DNA from: Hippopus hippopus
Lineage: Eukaryota; Mollusca; Bivalvia; Cardiida; Cardiidae
DNA length: 64,000 nucleotides
Reading direction: 5' to 3'
Assembly: GCA_946811185.2 (NCBI GenBank)
Contig: OX328109.1
Span: 3,038,001 to 3,102,000 of the forward strand
Positions 21,035 to 34,566 of this stretch are shown here, one piece after another (position 1 is the stretch's first letter; every line of letters starts with the position of its first letter). The translations under genes were made by a program, and so were the position numbers. The notes beneath the pieces were generated by a model. That model saw nothing but the letters and a program-made list of their open reading frames with translations. It did not search any database and was not told the origin of the DNA.

Positions 21035-22180
21035 TATTTTTCAAAGTGCTTGTTAAAATGACATTAGATATTACCATGAAAATAATTTGCTATTCATTTA
21101 TTTTAATACAAAGTTGACGAGCGAATACATCCTCAACAGCCTCTTCTTCATACCACAGTCATTCCGAAGTTTTATCTCTATTTCTTTTAAAGCAGGTCAA
21201 GTAGAAATATCATACTTTGTCTTTTCCTAGTATAGTAAGCTGACAAGAAGATCTATCATAGTAGAAAGCCAAATGAGATGACATTGCTTTTTTTTTTTTC
21301 AAAGAGATAATTTTTTTTATATCTGTTTGACACGAATTTCCGTAAATGCAGTGATATGGTTCCATGTTTCATGGTAATATCGCAGCGGATGTAAATTGAC
21401 CAAGATAACCAATATTTCATTTTGGTATCAATCAATCTTACCAAATGCTTGGAAACTAATTAGAAATCTTGTGGTTTTTTTTTTACCCAAATGCATTTCT
21501 TCAAAGGAAACAACTTGAACATAGACCAATATATTGAAGCGAAAAAAAAAATTTACAAAAAGACGTCGAGATTCGAAAAACCCAACAGTTTTTTAAACGG
21601 TGTGAAACTAAGTGTGCTCTAAATCTAAAGTAATCTATGGCTGACAAACATCCTACTCAAGCGTATACATGTGTCTACAGCTAAAACAGTTTTTGAGTTT
21701 TCATTAATACTAACGTATGTGTGTGGGTTTTTTCCTCTTTTTCTAAACTTAACCTTTGATATTACTATATATTTCTTTGTAAGGAAATTAACTGGTTTAA
21801 CACATGGTTACTTGTATATGACTGTTTCGTTTTACAGCACACGACTTTTAAAAATATATTATCTGTATAGTTTTGCAATTAAGTGTATTAATTCAAGCAC
21901 GAGTTAGTTCCCTTCGACAAGAAAACGAGGAATCCCAATTATCTGCGAGGGAGAAAAGCAAGAAAGCAATTTTGTTGCTAACTTGAGTAATCTCTAATTC
22001 ATATTGGATTAAAAAAATAGATAAAATTCTAAATGTTTCTTTAAACGTGAACTTATTAAATGAACAAATAAGCAATTCATGCCCCTACAATTCACTTTGA
22101 GTAGTAGAGAAAAAAGGTAAACAAATGTTGTGTCAAAAAAGAATTTTTTTTTTTGTGACTAGGAATTGTCAGAACATACT
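21035..22180. other. AT-rich non-coding stretch
   Basis: It has many T and A runs and no recognised repeat or exon. Confidence 0.4.
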
Positions 22181-22184
22181 TATT

Positions 22185-22490
22185 TTATTTGTTCTACGGA
22201 CGACCACTTTTCGCCCTGCAGCATACCACTTTAAAAATATTGTAGATAGAAAGAGACATGTGCTCGCAGTGAGCAATTTCTTATTTTGCATTCCCCCCTT
22301 TCCCACAAGGTTTTCAAAAGACTATTAATTCTGGGTCGTAAAGAATTGGGATTGTGTTCTAACGAGTTTACGACCATTCAGAGTTTAGACTGTACCAAAG
22401 AGTCACATATTTTAACAACTCTGAGGAAAAAGACGTCGTTGAAAAGAGAAGAGAATGCTGGTAACTCCTAGCATTTCATGTTTTATCAAC
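22185..22490. repeat. B-family remnants
   Basis: Contains ccctttcccacaaggttttc, a ttgggattgtgttctaacga boundary and gagaatgctggtaactccta. Confidence 0.5.
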
Positions 22491-22499
22491 TTGAATTTA

Positions 22500-24720
22500 T
22501 CCTTCTCTCAACGATCTCTTGTTAAAAAATACCGACTCCAAGGAAAAGACTTAATGAAAACAATGCGAGAATCTGGAAAATCTTGATGAATATAACTGTC
22601 TCCTTTACCCTTCCAAAAACAAAACAAAACAAAATTCCTATTAGACTTCGTCGTCTACAGTTGGAACTATAGAGATGAGTTTAAACAATGTTCAATATGG
22701 CTTTCATCGATACCTCTGATATTTCCAACGACTTTCTCGCTTTCCCCCCCCCCCCCCCCCCCGTATATATTTGGAAAAACTAGAATTTATCGTTTACTTT
22801 CAAAATCAAGTATGACTGTTGGGTTGTATTGCTAAAAAGTTAAGTAGATCTATACAGTCACCTTTACAGGGAACTTGAATACTATTATTTTCCCTTTCGA
22901 TTCCCAACATGAATACTGCGTGTATATACTAGATCTATGCTTAGTTAAAGAGAAATCCGTTTTGTAATATATGTCCCATTTATGACAGTCGAAGAGTTCA
23001 TGACCTACCTTCTGAGCTTTTCATTGTAATCGAAGATTCGGGTGCTTTGTTTAACGTTCCGCTGATTTAAAAATATTTAAACTTGCGTTAACATTTGTAG
23101 GTTTTGATTTATTGTTGAATTCTCTGATTAGAACCTCGACTTTTGGCCATGTTTTAAACGTGATTGTCACTTTTTTCCTTGTCATATTTAGATGAAAGAG
23201 AATACACTATTGAAAAACAAATGTAATTTCGTACAGACCTTTACCTCATTCGAACCTTTTAGAACCTAAAGTCTTACAAGTCTTTTTTCACATGAATATT
23301 TTATTTTTATCACAACTCTTTCAGCACACTTCATAACAGCGGTGTTTCTTTCCATATCTAGTCTTTCCTTTGTGACATTTGTATAATATTTAGGTGGACT
23401 TTGCTAAGACTGCCTGTGACTAAAGTACTATGCACTTGATACAGAAATCTATGAATCAATAAATGTGCCACGCTCTGTCAGATTTAGGCGGGGGAGAGTA
23501 AATGGATCACCCTGATCATTTATACCAAGTAAGCCAGATCACATAATTATGGATCTATATAATCCATGTAGTCGTAAAATCGACCATGACTCAAACTTAA
23601 TGTCACTGTTCTCCAGTAATATTCCAGGAAGCTGTGACTCTAGCATGAAGTGAAAGAATTGCAATGTTACATGAACAAAACAAATCTTCAAATCTAGTTT
23701 GAATGAATTAATTTCAAGTATAACTGTTGAAAAATACTAGACTAGCATTTACTCGGGAAAAACTGATACAATTTATGCAGAAAAAAAATGCATTTGTCTC
23801 CAGCAGTCATAAAATGTACTTTGATGTTTACTTGGTTCGAGTTAACCCCAAGTCGAAAGTGAAAACATTAGTCGTTAGAAATATTTTCGAGAAATGACAA
23901 CAAAAATTTGTTTGAACTTGCGAATCTTGCCGTGGTTAAATCATACTTTACTGACATGTCTTATAATTTAGGTTTTATTAGCACGAAGTAAAGTATATCA
24001 ATTTACTGCGTAGTATACACATTTTACCCATCAACGTTACTTTATAGTCATTTTCATTCTATTGGAATTTCAATGGAAAACCCTATATCGTCTAACTAGC
24101 TAAATACACACAGGTTTCGTGAATTTATGTACTGTGCTATTTTTAGACGATGAAAAGCTATTTATCTGATTAAGCGTATACTTGCGGGTCGTCGTACGTT
24201 GGAGACATGTGAATAGTTATGTTTACGCGCAGGACGGGGCCGCAACAGCTTGTAAACAAGGCCAAGTTTTTTGAGCAAGCTGAAAAGGACGGCATGAAAT
24301 GGCGGCGTAAAGTGAAACTAAACACATGAATATTTCTTGTCATATTTTGTTCTATAATTTATTCTGCGGCTATCATGAGGACATTTTACATTAAAACTTT
24401 GAACATAGAAGCAATAATTTAATTTCACATCGTCTTAAATAATGCAGTAGGTAGCTCCTTTACAGTAAGGATTTGCAAGCCACTGCTTAAATGCAGCAAT
24501 CGTATAGTCTAAATATTTTATAATCTAACTTAGTCATTTGAGGCACTTATGATCGGGTTTGTACATATTAGGAGTATTGTTCATTTGTGTTTCGGAAGAG
24601 ATACATTCAAGGCAACCTAAGATTTATTGATACCCTATCCGCAAGTAAAATTGAATGATGGCTTCAAAATATTACGTACCTGTTGAATAAAAATTTTTAT
24701 ACCTGCTTGAGATGTTAAAC
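22500..24720. other. Long stretch without gene
   Basis: Mostly unique-looking AT-rich DNA. A C18 run lies at about 22745-22762. A partial A-family copy occurs at 23463-23585 (gccacgctctgtcagattta, then cacataattatggatctata). I see no exon. Confidence 0.45.
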
Positions 24721-24734
24721 AACAGGGTTTGCTT

Positions 24735-25015
24735 TAACTCTTTACCTATCGACACAATTTTAGACTGGTCCAAATTGAAAAGTATTTGCAGACGACAAAA
24801 TAAAATGTGACACAAAAATTAGAATTTATTTTTGAAGGGTAGAAAAAATTGTGGGAAAAGAAGAAAATGCTGGGATCAGCATTTTCTCCTTTTTCCACAA
24901 TATATTTTTTTCCCAGTGAAGTACGAATTTCGTCATTTGGGCCACCTTTGATTTGTCGTCTGCAAATGCTTTTGATTTGGACCTGTCTAAAATTTTGTCG
25001 TTTGGTAAAGAGTTG
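24735..25015. repeat. B-family fold-back copy (long form)
   Basis: Arms are actctttacctatcgacaca and cgtttggtaaagagttga. The centre is agaaaatgctgggatcagca, and both arms contain the tgcagacgacaaa motif or its complement. Confidence 0.8.
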
Positions 25016-25127
25016 AAACATACATGTACCTTTCACGACCTTTACCAATTTATATCATTGACATTTGTGGGTGTGATTAGATAATTAATACTACATGTAC
25101 CTATCCCTGGTGCTTTTGTAATTTGGT

Positions 25128-25232
25128 GATTTGACAAAATGGAATCATTTCGATCCATAATTATGTGATGACTTGCTTGGTATAATGCATCACGGAGATG
25201 CATTACACCCGTTTTGCCAGAATATGGCGCAT
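25128..25232. repeat. A-family right half
   Basis: The segment cataattatgtgatgacttg to gccagaatatggcgcata is present; the left half is missing. Confidence 0.65.
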
Positions 25233-25444
25233 ACGTTTAAGTGTACGTTTGGCTTATTTCAGAGACACTAGCTTCTCTCACAGATTTTTTTTTTGTTCGC
25301 TAAAACGTTTGGGAGAGTAGTTTGCTAATCACCTGGGTAACATAAGAACATGCCTTTTTATGACCCCGTACTAAAAAATTTTTCGAGGGCATTAGAAAAA
25401 AGGAGCAAGCAAATTTTAAAATGTTGCAAATACTTGCGTCGTTA

Positions 25445-25668
25445 CTCTTTACTACACAATCCCGAGTTTTAACAACCTAAAGAAAATAATTTTTGAAAAC
25501 ATTTGGGAAAAGAAGAAAATGCTAGTAACAAGCATTTTCACCTGTTTCCACGATGTTTTCTCACCTACCAGAAACATATTTCAATGTATGAGGCACGTTT
25601 AATTTGTAGTCTGCTCATGCATTCAATTTGGACCAGTTTAAAATTTTGTCGTCTGGTCAAGAGTAAAA
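25445..25668. repeat. B-family fold-back copy
   Basis: It runs ctactacacaatcccgagtt, agaaaatgctagtaacaagc, cacctgtttccacgatgttt and ttgtcgtctggtcaagagt. The 81-codon frame here is chance. Confidence 0.75.
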
Positions 25669-25810
25669 TGCTCTTGACCATGTCTGCAATACGATTCAAA
25701 GAAGACATGTTTCCTTTCTTCAAATACTCTCCTTTTTGTCACTTATAGTTGGTCGAAAATTAAACGGCAACAAATTTAAATCACCTTTCAACCCTACTTG
25801 TTTTTAACAA

Positions 25811-25829
25811 GGGGGGGGGGGGGGGGGGG
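25811..25829 (+). repeat. G homopolymer (~19 bp)
   Basis: An uninterrupted G run on the plus strand, prone to length error in assembly and able to form G-quadruplex. Confidence 0.9.
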
Positions 25830-26519
25830 TGTCGTAGTCGAGAAAGCCAAAGCAGTATCTTATCGTCGATTATTTCAATTCTATAAGCGGTAAAAAAAAT
25901 GAACATGTATTTTTTTTTATATAGATAATTTGCAAAAATAGCCATACGGCTACAAAAAAGGTAAAATAAAAGGAGAAATAATTGAGGGAAAAATCGTTTA
26001 TAAACTGAAATAGTAAATGATTTAATTACCTGTTAAATTCAGTTACAATCCCCCCACCCACTTTTTAGGAGCTTGTCTACTGTAGAACCGTCAAATTCTC
26101 ATCTCTGTAGCAATGGGCTAAAATAAAATGGTGCGCATATATCCTTTACGCGAGGAACAGATCATCATCATCATCAAATGGCTTTGCAGACTTCAATCAC
26201 ACGTTTGTTACGAAATACAAGATGACAGTCTTTGTAAAGACATGAAATGTAATTTCAAACAATATATGATTATGCTAATTAGATATAGACTTGTACGAAA
26301 CGTGGTGTTTTCATATACTTCAAGTAACTTAAATGAATTCCTTTGATAATTTCTATTATAAGTCATTCAAAAATCTAATGTAGAGTTGACCAATTGTAAG
26401 TTCAAAATTCGCTGCTTGTGCGGTATTAATTAAGAAGAATGAATAAATATATAAAATAAATAAATATGTATTTTTTCATGTAAAGTACGTCACGATATAG
26501 ACGCCATGAATATGACAAG

Positions 26520-27030
26520 ACATTATTTTATGCTTTCCGGTAATTTATCGAGAAATATCGGTGAAATATTTTTCGATATTTCATGGTTACGACCAGTGAA
26601 AATACCGATATTTTTTATTCTAACTCTTCAATTGAAGTCGGAAACAGTTGTTCCCGCGCACTAGTTACCCAAGTAAAATGCGCGTGCCTCACAAGCAGAT
26701 GGAAATATGATGTATTTTACCTTACATTTCTCGCGCTTGACGTAATATTGTTATGCGTTGCTATGCGGAGGGGGTACGCCACGGGGAATAATCGAAAAGA
26801 ACTGTACTGGATTTTGATTAAGTTCCCCCCAGAAAGGGTTAAAAGCATGAAATAAATAGAATGTTTGTTTTTTTTTTTTTTTTTTTCGCTGAAAGATCGA
26901 AATTTATTTCATCGAGTGAACATCATCGGTAATATTTTCACGAATGGCGCGGCCACTCGTGAAATATTACCGATGATGTTCACGAGATGAAATAAATTTC
27001 GATCTTTCACCGTAAAAAACAAGTATCCTC
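26520..27030. mobile_element. F-family fold-back element
   Basis: A unique-type arm (26526-26870: tgctttccggtaatttatcg, ccgcgcactagttacccaag, gggggtacgccacggggaat) is followed by a terminal palindrome at 26886-27012. The palindrome stem is gaaagatcgaaatttatttc / tcgatctttcac and its inner part includes ttttcacgaatggcgcggcc. The 90-codon frame 26583-26855 is part of the repeat. Confidence 0.8.
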
Positions 27031-27089
27031 TATATACTCACCACGCCATGAACATGGCGTTATTTTGCGTGAAGATAGAAACCGGTATA

Positions 27090-27363
27090 TGAACCATGGT
27101 TTGGCAAAAGAGGTTTAAATCCATCTGCGTGATGTATTATACCAAGCAATTCATCATTTAACTATGGATCCATAAAACCCATTTTGTCTCGTGAGTTTTG
27201 ATTCCAGCATGAATCCTGAGGTAGAATGGTCCTGGGACATGCAGAAAATTTACCAAAAGCAAATAATATCGAATAGGATCAGCGTGTACAGACAGCGCAC
27301 ACTAACCTGGGTCGATATTTTTTGCAGGTGCATGTAACTCTCTTTTCACTGAGCATGGCTCAG
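27090..27363. mobile_element. A-family fold-back MITE
   Basis: Left end gaaccatggtttggcaaaag and right end cactgagcatggctcag. The core hairpin is degraded (atcagcgtgtacagacagcg). Confidence 0.75.
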
Positions 27364-27369
27364 ATTTTG

Positions 27370-28034
27370 GAAAATAAACAGATGAATATAGACATATAAA
27401 CTTAAAGCTTGTTTTAGTAGGCAAAAATGAAAATATATATATTTTAACTTAAAAATCGAAAAAAAAAAAAATCAAAATCCTAGGGTAAATACAAAATTTT
27501 AATATTAGAACCCTCGGCTTCGAAAGTGATGTTCAAAAATTATTTTGGGTCCCATCACTCCCCCCCCCCTTTGTGAAATGTTATTTCGAGCTCAAACCAT
27601 GTAATTATCCTCTATTTCTTGTCCCCCAATGGTAGTATGACGCTCAAATATCTATCAGGAAACGAAATGCCACATCTATGCAATACACAGTAACAAGTTA
27701 CGAGTTTCGTTGAATTCTTCCTGCTTGTAGCAGGCCCATGAGTTTCCTTATTTCGCATCTTACTCCCCATCGAGTTTCCTTGTCCTTCTTCCTGCTCGTC
27801 AGTTTGTTTCCTTATTCAGTCATCACACAAGATCGTCAACTTTTTACTATACAACATAAAACTAACCATTTACATGTGAGTGATGCTCTGTGAAAACGGG
27901 GTCTAAAGGAACCTATTTAGATTTTTATAATGTCACAAAATTACAGAAATGATTTATCACTGATTCAAGTTAAGCCTCTAGCTGGCAAAACCTTACTTAT
28001 GAAAAAAGACAAAAACTTTTGAAAGAAAAAAAAT
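27370..28034. other. Non-coding stretch
   Basis: A+T rich with homopolymer runs and no exon. A faint repeat of gagtttcctt with ttcttcctgctygt occurs at 27710-27810. Confidence 0.4.
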
Positions 28035-28352
28035 CTATGGTTTTTCCTTAATGGGCTAGTCAGCCTCTAGATATTTTACAGAGCTTCGAAAAGACTTGTG
28101 GGAATGTCACATGATCAATAACACGCGTCGATTAGGAGGATTCGTATTTAACTCCATATTATGACGTCATATCTGATGCAATAAATATAGAGTTGCCGAT
28201 AAAAAGTGACCATTCCGTAATTTCAACGCCCGAAATTGTATCGTTTTATAAAATATAATCGTGTAGTTTATACGGTTGAAAAAAATATATCTAGTAAGTT
28301 TAAACGGTATTCTGCCAGAAATTTTTATTTACGATATAAAAACTTAATAGCC
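28035..28352 (+). repeat. M-family dispersed repeat, copy 1
   Basis: It shares gaatgtcacatgatcaataa, a TGACGTCA motif and the closing taaaaacttaatag with 45245-45540. Confidence 0.7.
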
Positions 28353-28402
28353 TCCATGGAGATGCGTTCAACCCCCCTCTTACCAGAGCGCTGCTCTATT
28401 GT
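28353..28402. repeat. A-family right-end fragment
   Basis: The segment atggagatgcgttcaacccc to ccagagcgctgctc matches the A ends at 58790-58850 and 61140-61195. Confidence 0.6.
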
Positions 28403-28429
28403 GTTAATGATAAAAGTTTTATCTTATAA

Positions 28430-30370
28430 AAAAAATTTGCAGCAGACAACTCTGAAAACAACATTACAAATTATCAATAACAAAAAGGAAACAACAACAA
28501 CAACTGACACCAACATTACAAATTATCAATACCAGAAAGGAAGGAATCACCAACATTGACTGAGAACAGCATTACAGACTATTAGTAAAAGAAAGGAGGG
28601 AAACAATAATAACAACTCGGACCACCAATACAAAATATCAGTACCAGAAAGGAAGGAATCGCCAACAACAACTAGGACCAACACTACAAATTATCAGTAA
28701 CAGAAAGGAGGAAAACAACAACAACTGAGACCAACATTACAAAATATCAATGACAGAAAGGAAGGAAACAACGATGACTGTGACAAACCTGGTAAGATAT
28801 CAAGAACAGAAAGGTAGGAAACAAGAAAAACAAACAACAACCGAAAACAACATTACAAAATATCAATAAGATAAAAGCAGGAAAAAAATAACACCCGAGA
28901 CTGACATTACAATATAATCAATAATAGAAATGAATGAAACAACAACTGTGAAGAACATTACAAAAAACTCTATAACAGAAGGTTACAAAACATAAAAAAA
29001 ACTGAAAAAGTATGGCAAATATCAATAACAGTGAGGTAAGAAAAAAACAACAACTAAGACCGACATTACAATGTAATAGAAATAGAAAGGAATAACAATA
29101 AAACTGAGACCAAAATTAAAAAATATCAATTACAAAAAGAAGACAACAAAAAACAACAACAACTTACTAAAAACAGAACGGAATGAAACAACAAAGGAGA
29201 CCGAAATTTCAAAATAAATGAAATAGAGGAAGGGAACAACAACAAAAACAGCAACAACATACCCATACAAAAAAGAAAGGAAACAACAAATGGTAGGAAA
29301 CAACAACAACTGAAAACATTTCACAATATTTATAACATAAGAAAGGAAACAAACACAACATCATAACACAATATCCATGGCAGGAAGAAAGAAAACAACA
29401 ACTGAAAACAACTTTACAAACTATCCATACCAAAAGGAAGGAAACAACATTAACAAAATAGCAGCAACAACTGAAAACGATATTGCAAAGTATATATGGC
29501 AGAAAGGAACGAAACAACAGCAACAACTGAGACCAACATAACAATATACCAATAACAGAAAGGAAGGAAACAACAGCAAATTAAGACCAACGTTTAAAAA
29601 TATCAGTAACAGAAGGGGGGAAAAACAATTGAAACCGTTATTACAAAATATATATATAAAAAAAAACAGAATGTAAGATAACAACAAAAATTAAGACCAA
29701 CATTACAAACTATCAGTAACACAAGGTAGAAAACAACAACAAAAGAAAACGACATTACAAAATATCAATAATAGAAAAAAAGGTACAACAACAACTTAAC
29801 CAAGATACCAAAAACATAGAGAAAGCAAACAAGCACAACAAATTCGACCTCAATTGCAATATACCAATAACAGAAAGGAAAGAAACAACAACTTAGACAA
29901 GATACCTAAAACAAGATAGAAAGCAAACAATAACAACAAATTTGACCTCAATTGCAAAATATCAATAACAAAAAGGAAAGAAACAACAACTACAACAACA
30001 ATACAGAAAGAAAGGAAACAGCAACAACATTACAAAATATCCATAATAGAAAGGAAGGGAAACAACAACAACAATAAAAACATAAACAACATATCTTTAA
30101 CAGAAAGGAAGTTAACAACAAGAAGGGAAAGAACCAACTACTGAAAACAATATAACACATTACATTCAGTAACAAAAAGGAAGGAAACAAAAAAACCAAC
30201 ACCAACACCATTACACAATATCCATAACAGAAAGGAAGAAAACAACAACAACAACACCTGAAAACGATATTGCAAAATATCCATACCAGAAAGGAAGGAT
30301 ACAACAACAACTGTAAACGATATTGCAAAATATCCATACCAGAAAGGAAGGAAACAACAACAACAACGAA
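28430..30370 (+). repeat. Large AC/AG-rich minisatellite (~1.9 kb)
   Basis: Some 35-40 imperfect copies of a ~45-60 bp unit. The unit consists of cattacaaaatatcaataac, agaaaggaaggaaacaacaa and caactgagaccaa, with variable (aac)n. The plus strand is almost free of G outside gga/gag triplets and very poor in T. The hydrophobic minus-strand frames across it (for example 29209-29544 and 29990-30388) come from this composition and are not genes. Confidence 0.92.
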
Positions 30371-30399
30371 ATATATAGGAGTTGGCAAAAGAGATAGAC

Positions 30400-31025
30400 A
30401 GTTTTTAAACGAGTCCAGGAAAAAATGTTAAATAGCGCTTGGCGAACTGAAATACATCTTTTGTCGACGAGTTTAATCAATTTTTTTTCCAAAAAAGGAA
30501 AGAATTTCAGATTCTTGTCACATAACTGTATTTCAAGAATTTGAGCTCATGATGCGTTAAAACAAAGGCCTAAATGTATACATACTGAAATTAACATGAA
30601 GCCTATTTGCTTCTTCGACAGGTGTTTACATCACGGACGAAAAATAGTTCCTAAGAAACTTTCATATATAACTTTTCTTAAAAATCTGAAAATGATAAAA
30701 TTCGCAGCTTCGTCACCATAACTTATTTTGACAGTTAATTTGACAAGGAAATCTTGGTCAGCATTGTTTTCGAAATGAAGTATATAATTACTGAGTTTCG
30801 GGCAATACAGCACTATTTGCTTATCTGATGCGCGTATAAGATAAGGCATTTCCTAATAGCCGTAATATACAGAAAATTTACTGAAGAAAGGGATAGTTAT
30901 GATAAAAAAAATAATGAAAACGTTTAAAAAAAAAAAAAAACCGATACTATTTCCTTCCGCAACCTTGTTTTATTCCTTCCGCAACCTTGTTTTATGAAAA
31001 AATGCAGGAGTTGCCATGAGGTAAC
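30400..31025. other. Non-coding stretch with a 23-bp tandem duplication
   Basis: At 30950-30996 the block attccttccgcaaccttgtt (plus tt) occurs twice in direct repeat. The rest is unassigned. Confidence 0.5.
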
Positions 31026-31029
31026 GCGT

Positions 31030-31254
31030 TAACCCTTTACCAAACGACATAATTTTGGAAAAATCCAAACTGAGGGAATTTTCAGACAACAAACTGATGG
31101 CTCCGATGACTGAATTCATCTTTGATGGGGCAGTAAACATTGTAGGAAAAGGAGAAAATGCTGGTAACCAGCATTTTCTTATTTTCCTAAAATGCTTACG
31201 AAAGGCTTTTTCCTCAGAATCGTTAAAATTCGGAATAGTGTGGTAAAGGGTTAA
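31030..31254. repeat. B-family fold-back copy
   Basis: It has aaccctttaccaaacgacat, then ggagaaaatgctggtaacca with gcattttcttattttcctaa, and gtgtggtaaagggttaa. This is a clear, nearly complete copy. Confidence 0.85.
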
Positions 31255-31379
31255 GTGGAAATCGAAGCATTAATTATCCAAAACGCAGATGTGGGAAGCC
31301 ACTTTCCTGGTAAATCCAGCTTTCTTGCGTCTAGTAAATTAGAATAATTATAAGGCATACAATAACATCCGACATGAGA

Positions 31380-31630
31380 AGAGACCTTATTGAACGCCAA
31401 GTTTGCAGTTTAAGTCTTTATGTCGCCAAAACTGAAAAGATTTGCAGACAGCATTTCTTTTGTAGCTCAAAAGATAATTGGTGTCTTAGTAATGGTAAAA
31501 AACTTTGTTGGAAAAAATTCTTGTTACTGGCATTTCCCCCTTTTCCTACTTTTTCAAAATGTTTCTTCCTAAAGGACATTAAAAAATGCCTTTTTAGAAT
31601 TTTTTGCTGCGGCTTGAAATTTTTTAAGTA
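31380..31630. repeat. B-family remnant
   Basis: The segments aaaactgaaaagatttgcag, tggcatttcccccttttcct and ttcaaaatgtttcttcctaa are B-like. The centre is missing. Confidence 0.4.
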
Positions 31631-31639
31631 CTGATAAAT

Positions 31640-32265
31640 ACTTCTAAATATTCTTACAAGGGCAACGTATAGAAACTGAACGTGCAGCTCAAAAAGATAC
31701 AAGTTTGGCATTCGAGAAGGTATTGGTCGCTTTGGTCACTCATCTAAGAGCACTAACCATAATGTACATAAACGCAGCTTTACTATCACGGACAGGCATG
31801 CATCAAATCTTGTACCTGTTAATGCTCGCTCAATCGCATGCTTGGTTTTAAGTGCGTATACATGTATATAACCACCGCGACACATATAGACATACAGTAA
31901 TGAATTATTGGGCTGTGCTAAAAATGATATCACTTTGCCAATTAGAAATTTACTAGTGCCTTGACCCAACAGATGCTGAATTGCTCACCTAACATTAACT
32001 GTAACATACCGTCTTCATTGTATTATTACATGTGATTCGTGCATTTAAATCTTCAAATGAAACTATGAAAAATATAATGTTGTCCAAAACGACAGCAGGA
32101 AAGGGCAAAAGTAATCATGCATTTTATGTAATAATAATTACCTCCCATTGATCAAACTTCAAGTGGGTCATTTTCTACTAAGACCTGCCTTCTGGTTGAC
32201 CGAGAGTGTTTGCAACGATCAGCAAAATTATTATTTTCAACTTGTTGGGGAAAAAAATTATATTT
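31640..32265. other. Non-coding stretch
   Basis: No gene or repeat recognised. Confidence 0.4.
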
Positions 32266-32269
32266 CTGG

Positions 32270-32465
32270 TGAACTCTACCAAACGATTGAATTTTTAGTC
32301 CGAAAGTTCCCAGGACAATTCAAGGGGACTCAAGTGCAGATTTTTTTTCTATGAAAGAATAAAAACCATGAAGAAGAATGAGAGAAAGTACCAGCATTTT
32401 ACCATTTCTCAACTTAAATTTTTAAAACCATTCTCTTCCACATGGCGTTTGATAAAGAGTTATTC
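32270..32465. repeat. Degenerate B-family copy
   Basis: It has ctctaccaaacgattgaatt, gtaccagcattttaccattt and ggcgtttgataaagagtt at the expected spacings. Confidence 0.45.
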
Positions 32466-32469
32466 AACA

Positions 32470-34340
32470 TTTTGCTGGGATCATCGATCATATGTCACGA
32501 AAACTCCTTTGTCACACAGTTTTTTTTTTGTATTGTAGCCTTTTATTTTCGATGTAAATAGCATGCGTTTGCTCCCAGCTTAAAGTTCTATAACTGAGAT
32601 CCTTTTTATACTACTTACAGGACAAGTGATAGACTGCGTTTAAAACTAGATGTAAAAGCTATCCACAGTGAAGATGGCCAAAGGATGTTTTAATAGCACT
32701 TCACAAATAAAACATCATATTGCACAAACAGCTTGTATAACGTCCCACACATCTTAAAAATGTCTCTGTTTTATTTTGTAGGGGAAATGTCGAAAACGGC
32801 ACTAGCCATTGAAATGATGCTTGGAACCGTCCTTGGAAAATCTGTTTGTATTTTAATAGTTATACTAGCAACGGTTTAGCCGAGCAGTAGAATATTTACA
32901 TAAGCTGTTTTGTACCAGTCCACCTCTCAGACTTTGAACAATCATCTACAAAATCCTAATTATGTGTAGGATATTGATTTCCCTCCAATAACAATCGCCT
33001 GGTATTGCTTCAAGTGTGGAAAACGCTAGCGTTCTGGCTCTGGTAATGTATTATTGATTAGTTTATTACGCTGCCTCCATGGTAACGGGGTTTCACCCTT
33101 AGATCTTGTTGGTGTGCTCTTATTATAACTATTTGTCATTTTTAGATAGTTTGAGACAGATTTATAATGTGGGTAGATCGGTAGATCTATAAGACCTTCC
33201 GCACTGTCATACTTCCGCATCAATATATACCCTTATCTTTTCTGTACCGATGCCTGCAAGGTTTGACATTTCCTGTTCATTCATTTTCGAGTATTTCTTG
33301 TTTGTTCTTTGTCTTGAATCTTACTATGGTGAACATTTTTTTCTCTACCTGTTTATTTCAAAGACGTCACCGGTCTATGGATTCTGTTCTGAAGTCTACG
33401 TCATGGGACATTCCCTGTTTTTCTAAATCTTAGCTTGAAGACTATGTGGTTAAATTCCCGATCTATTCTACGTTTTGGCACAAAGAAGGCATATTCTCCT
33501 TTTTTCTTTCTAGTCATTGAGCAGTTTTCCCCATTTCTTTGATATACACAAATAGATAGTACTTCTATATTATTTGTAACATGAGCTAAATAAATTTTTA
33601 AGTTTTTCGATTAACAGTGTGCGTGTTTGTTGTTTGTAAAAAAAAAAATCACACTTGAGTACATTCAGGGAGTACAGACCAATATTTAACATCCGTCCTT
33701 TTCAGAATCGTAATAAGCTAGCTTCCTTTCTTTTACAGATACATAAATAAAGGGAAGAAAATACTGCACCTTTGTTACCCAAACGGCAAGGCCAAAATTT
33801 CATTCTCTCGGAAGCTAGAAAATTTAACAATAGAATTCGATTCACAGATTTTCTGACTTTCGTTTCATAGACCTTCTGCTCTAATGTTTTAAAAAGCTTT
33901 AATGTACTGGAGTATACAAAGTAAGAAGTGGTACAAAGTTGTCAAAACTTTAAAATACAGGAGCATACAAAAAACTTCTTTTTTGTGTGTGTGGAAATGT
34001 CAGATTATTGATAGTTATCATGTGTTTGATACTAATCTTTTGCTGTGATATGGTCTTCTTTCAAACGTTTTAAAAGTTTTAGATAAAAGCGCAAGAATTT
34101 GCACGATCATAGAACTTGGTTTAGAAACATGTTGGTGGTAAAAAGTCTCTATTAGATTGTTATAAAACGTCAGTTAATGTATGTACGAGTAAATTGCATG
34201 TTATGTAATAGCGTATGGGCTGGGAATCTGAATACTTAAATAAAGAAATAGGAATTTGGAATATACTCATTCAATACATCAAAGGAGACTCTCTTTTTTG
34301 TCAGGTTTACTATAAGCTTATATAGCTGCCTGAGAACATT
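32470..34340. other. Long stretch without gene
   Basis: Unique-looking AT-rich DNA. Short frames only, with no splice-flanked domain I can name. Confidence 0.4.
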
Positions 34341-34344
34341 TTTG

Positions 34345-34475
34345 GGTTTTTCTTCCAGATCGTTAAAACTCATCATTGTTATACCAGCACTTTCTCCTAT
34401 CCCCACAATGTTTTCAAAAAACCTTTACTCCTCAGGATCGTTAAATCACAGGAGTGTTTGATAAAAGGTTCAACT
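34345..34475. repeat. B-family 3' half
   Basis: The segment accagcactttctcctatcc, ccacaatgttttcaaaaaac and ggagtgtttgataaaaggtt. Confidence 0.6.
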
Positions 34476-34566
34476 GTTAACTTTACCAAAAAGAACATCA
34501 ACCAAGACCACTTCACACAGACAGACAGGCTGATATAGATCTAATTTCCTCACAAAAACATTTATA

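Noticed and set aside
26583..26855. 90-codon frame
   Set aside because: It lies wholly inside an F repeat and recurs in decayed form at other F copies.
29130..30492. Several minus-strand frames rich in Phe, Leu, Cys and Val, resembling membrane proteins
   Set aside because: They are translations of the complementary strand of the AC/AG-rich minisatellite; composition alone explains them.
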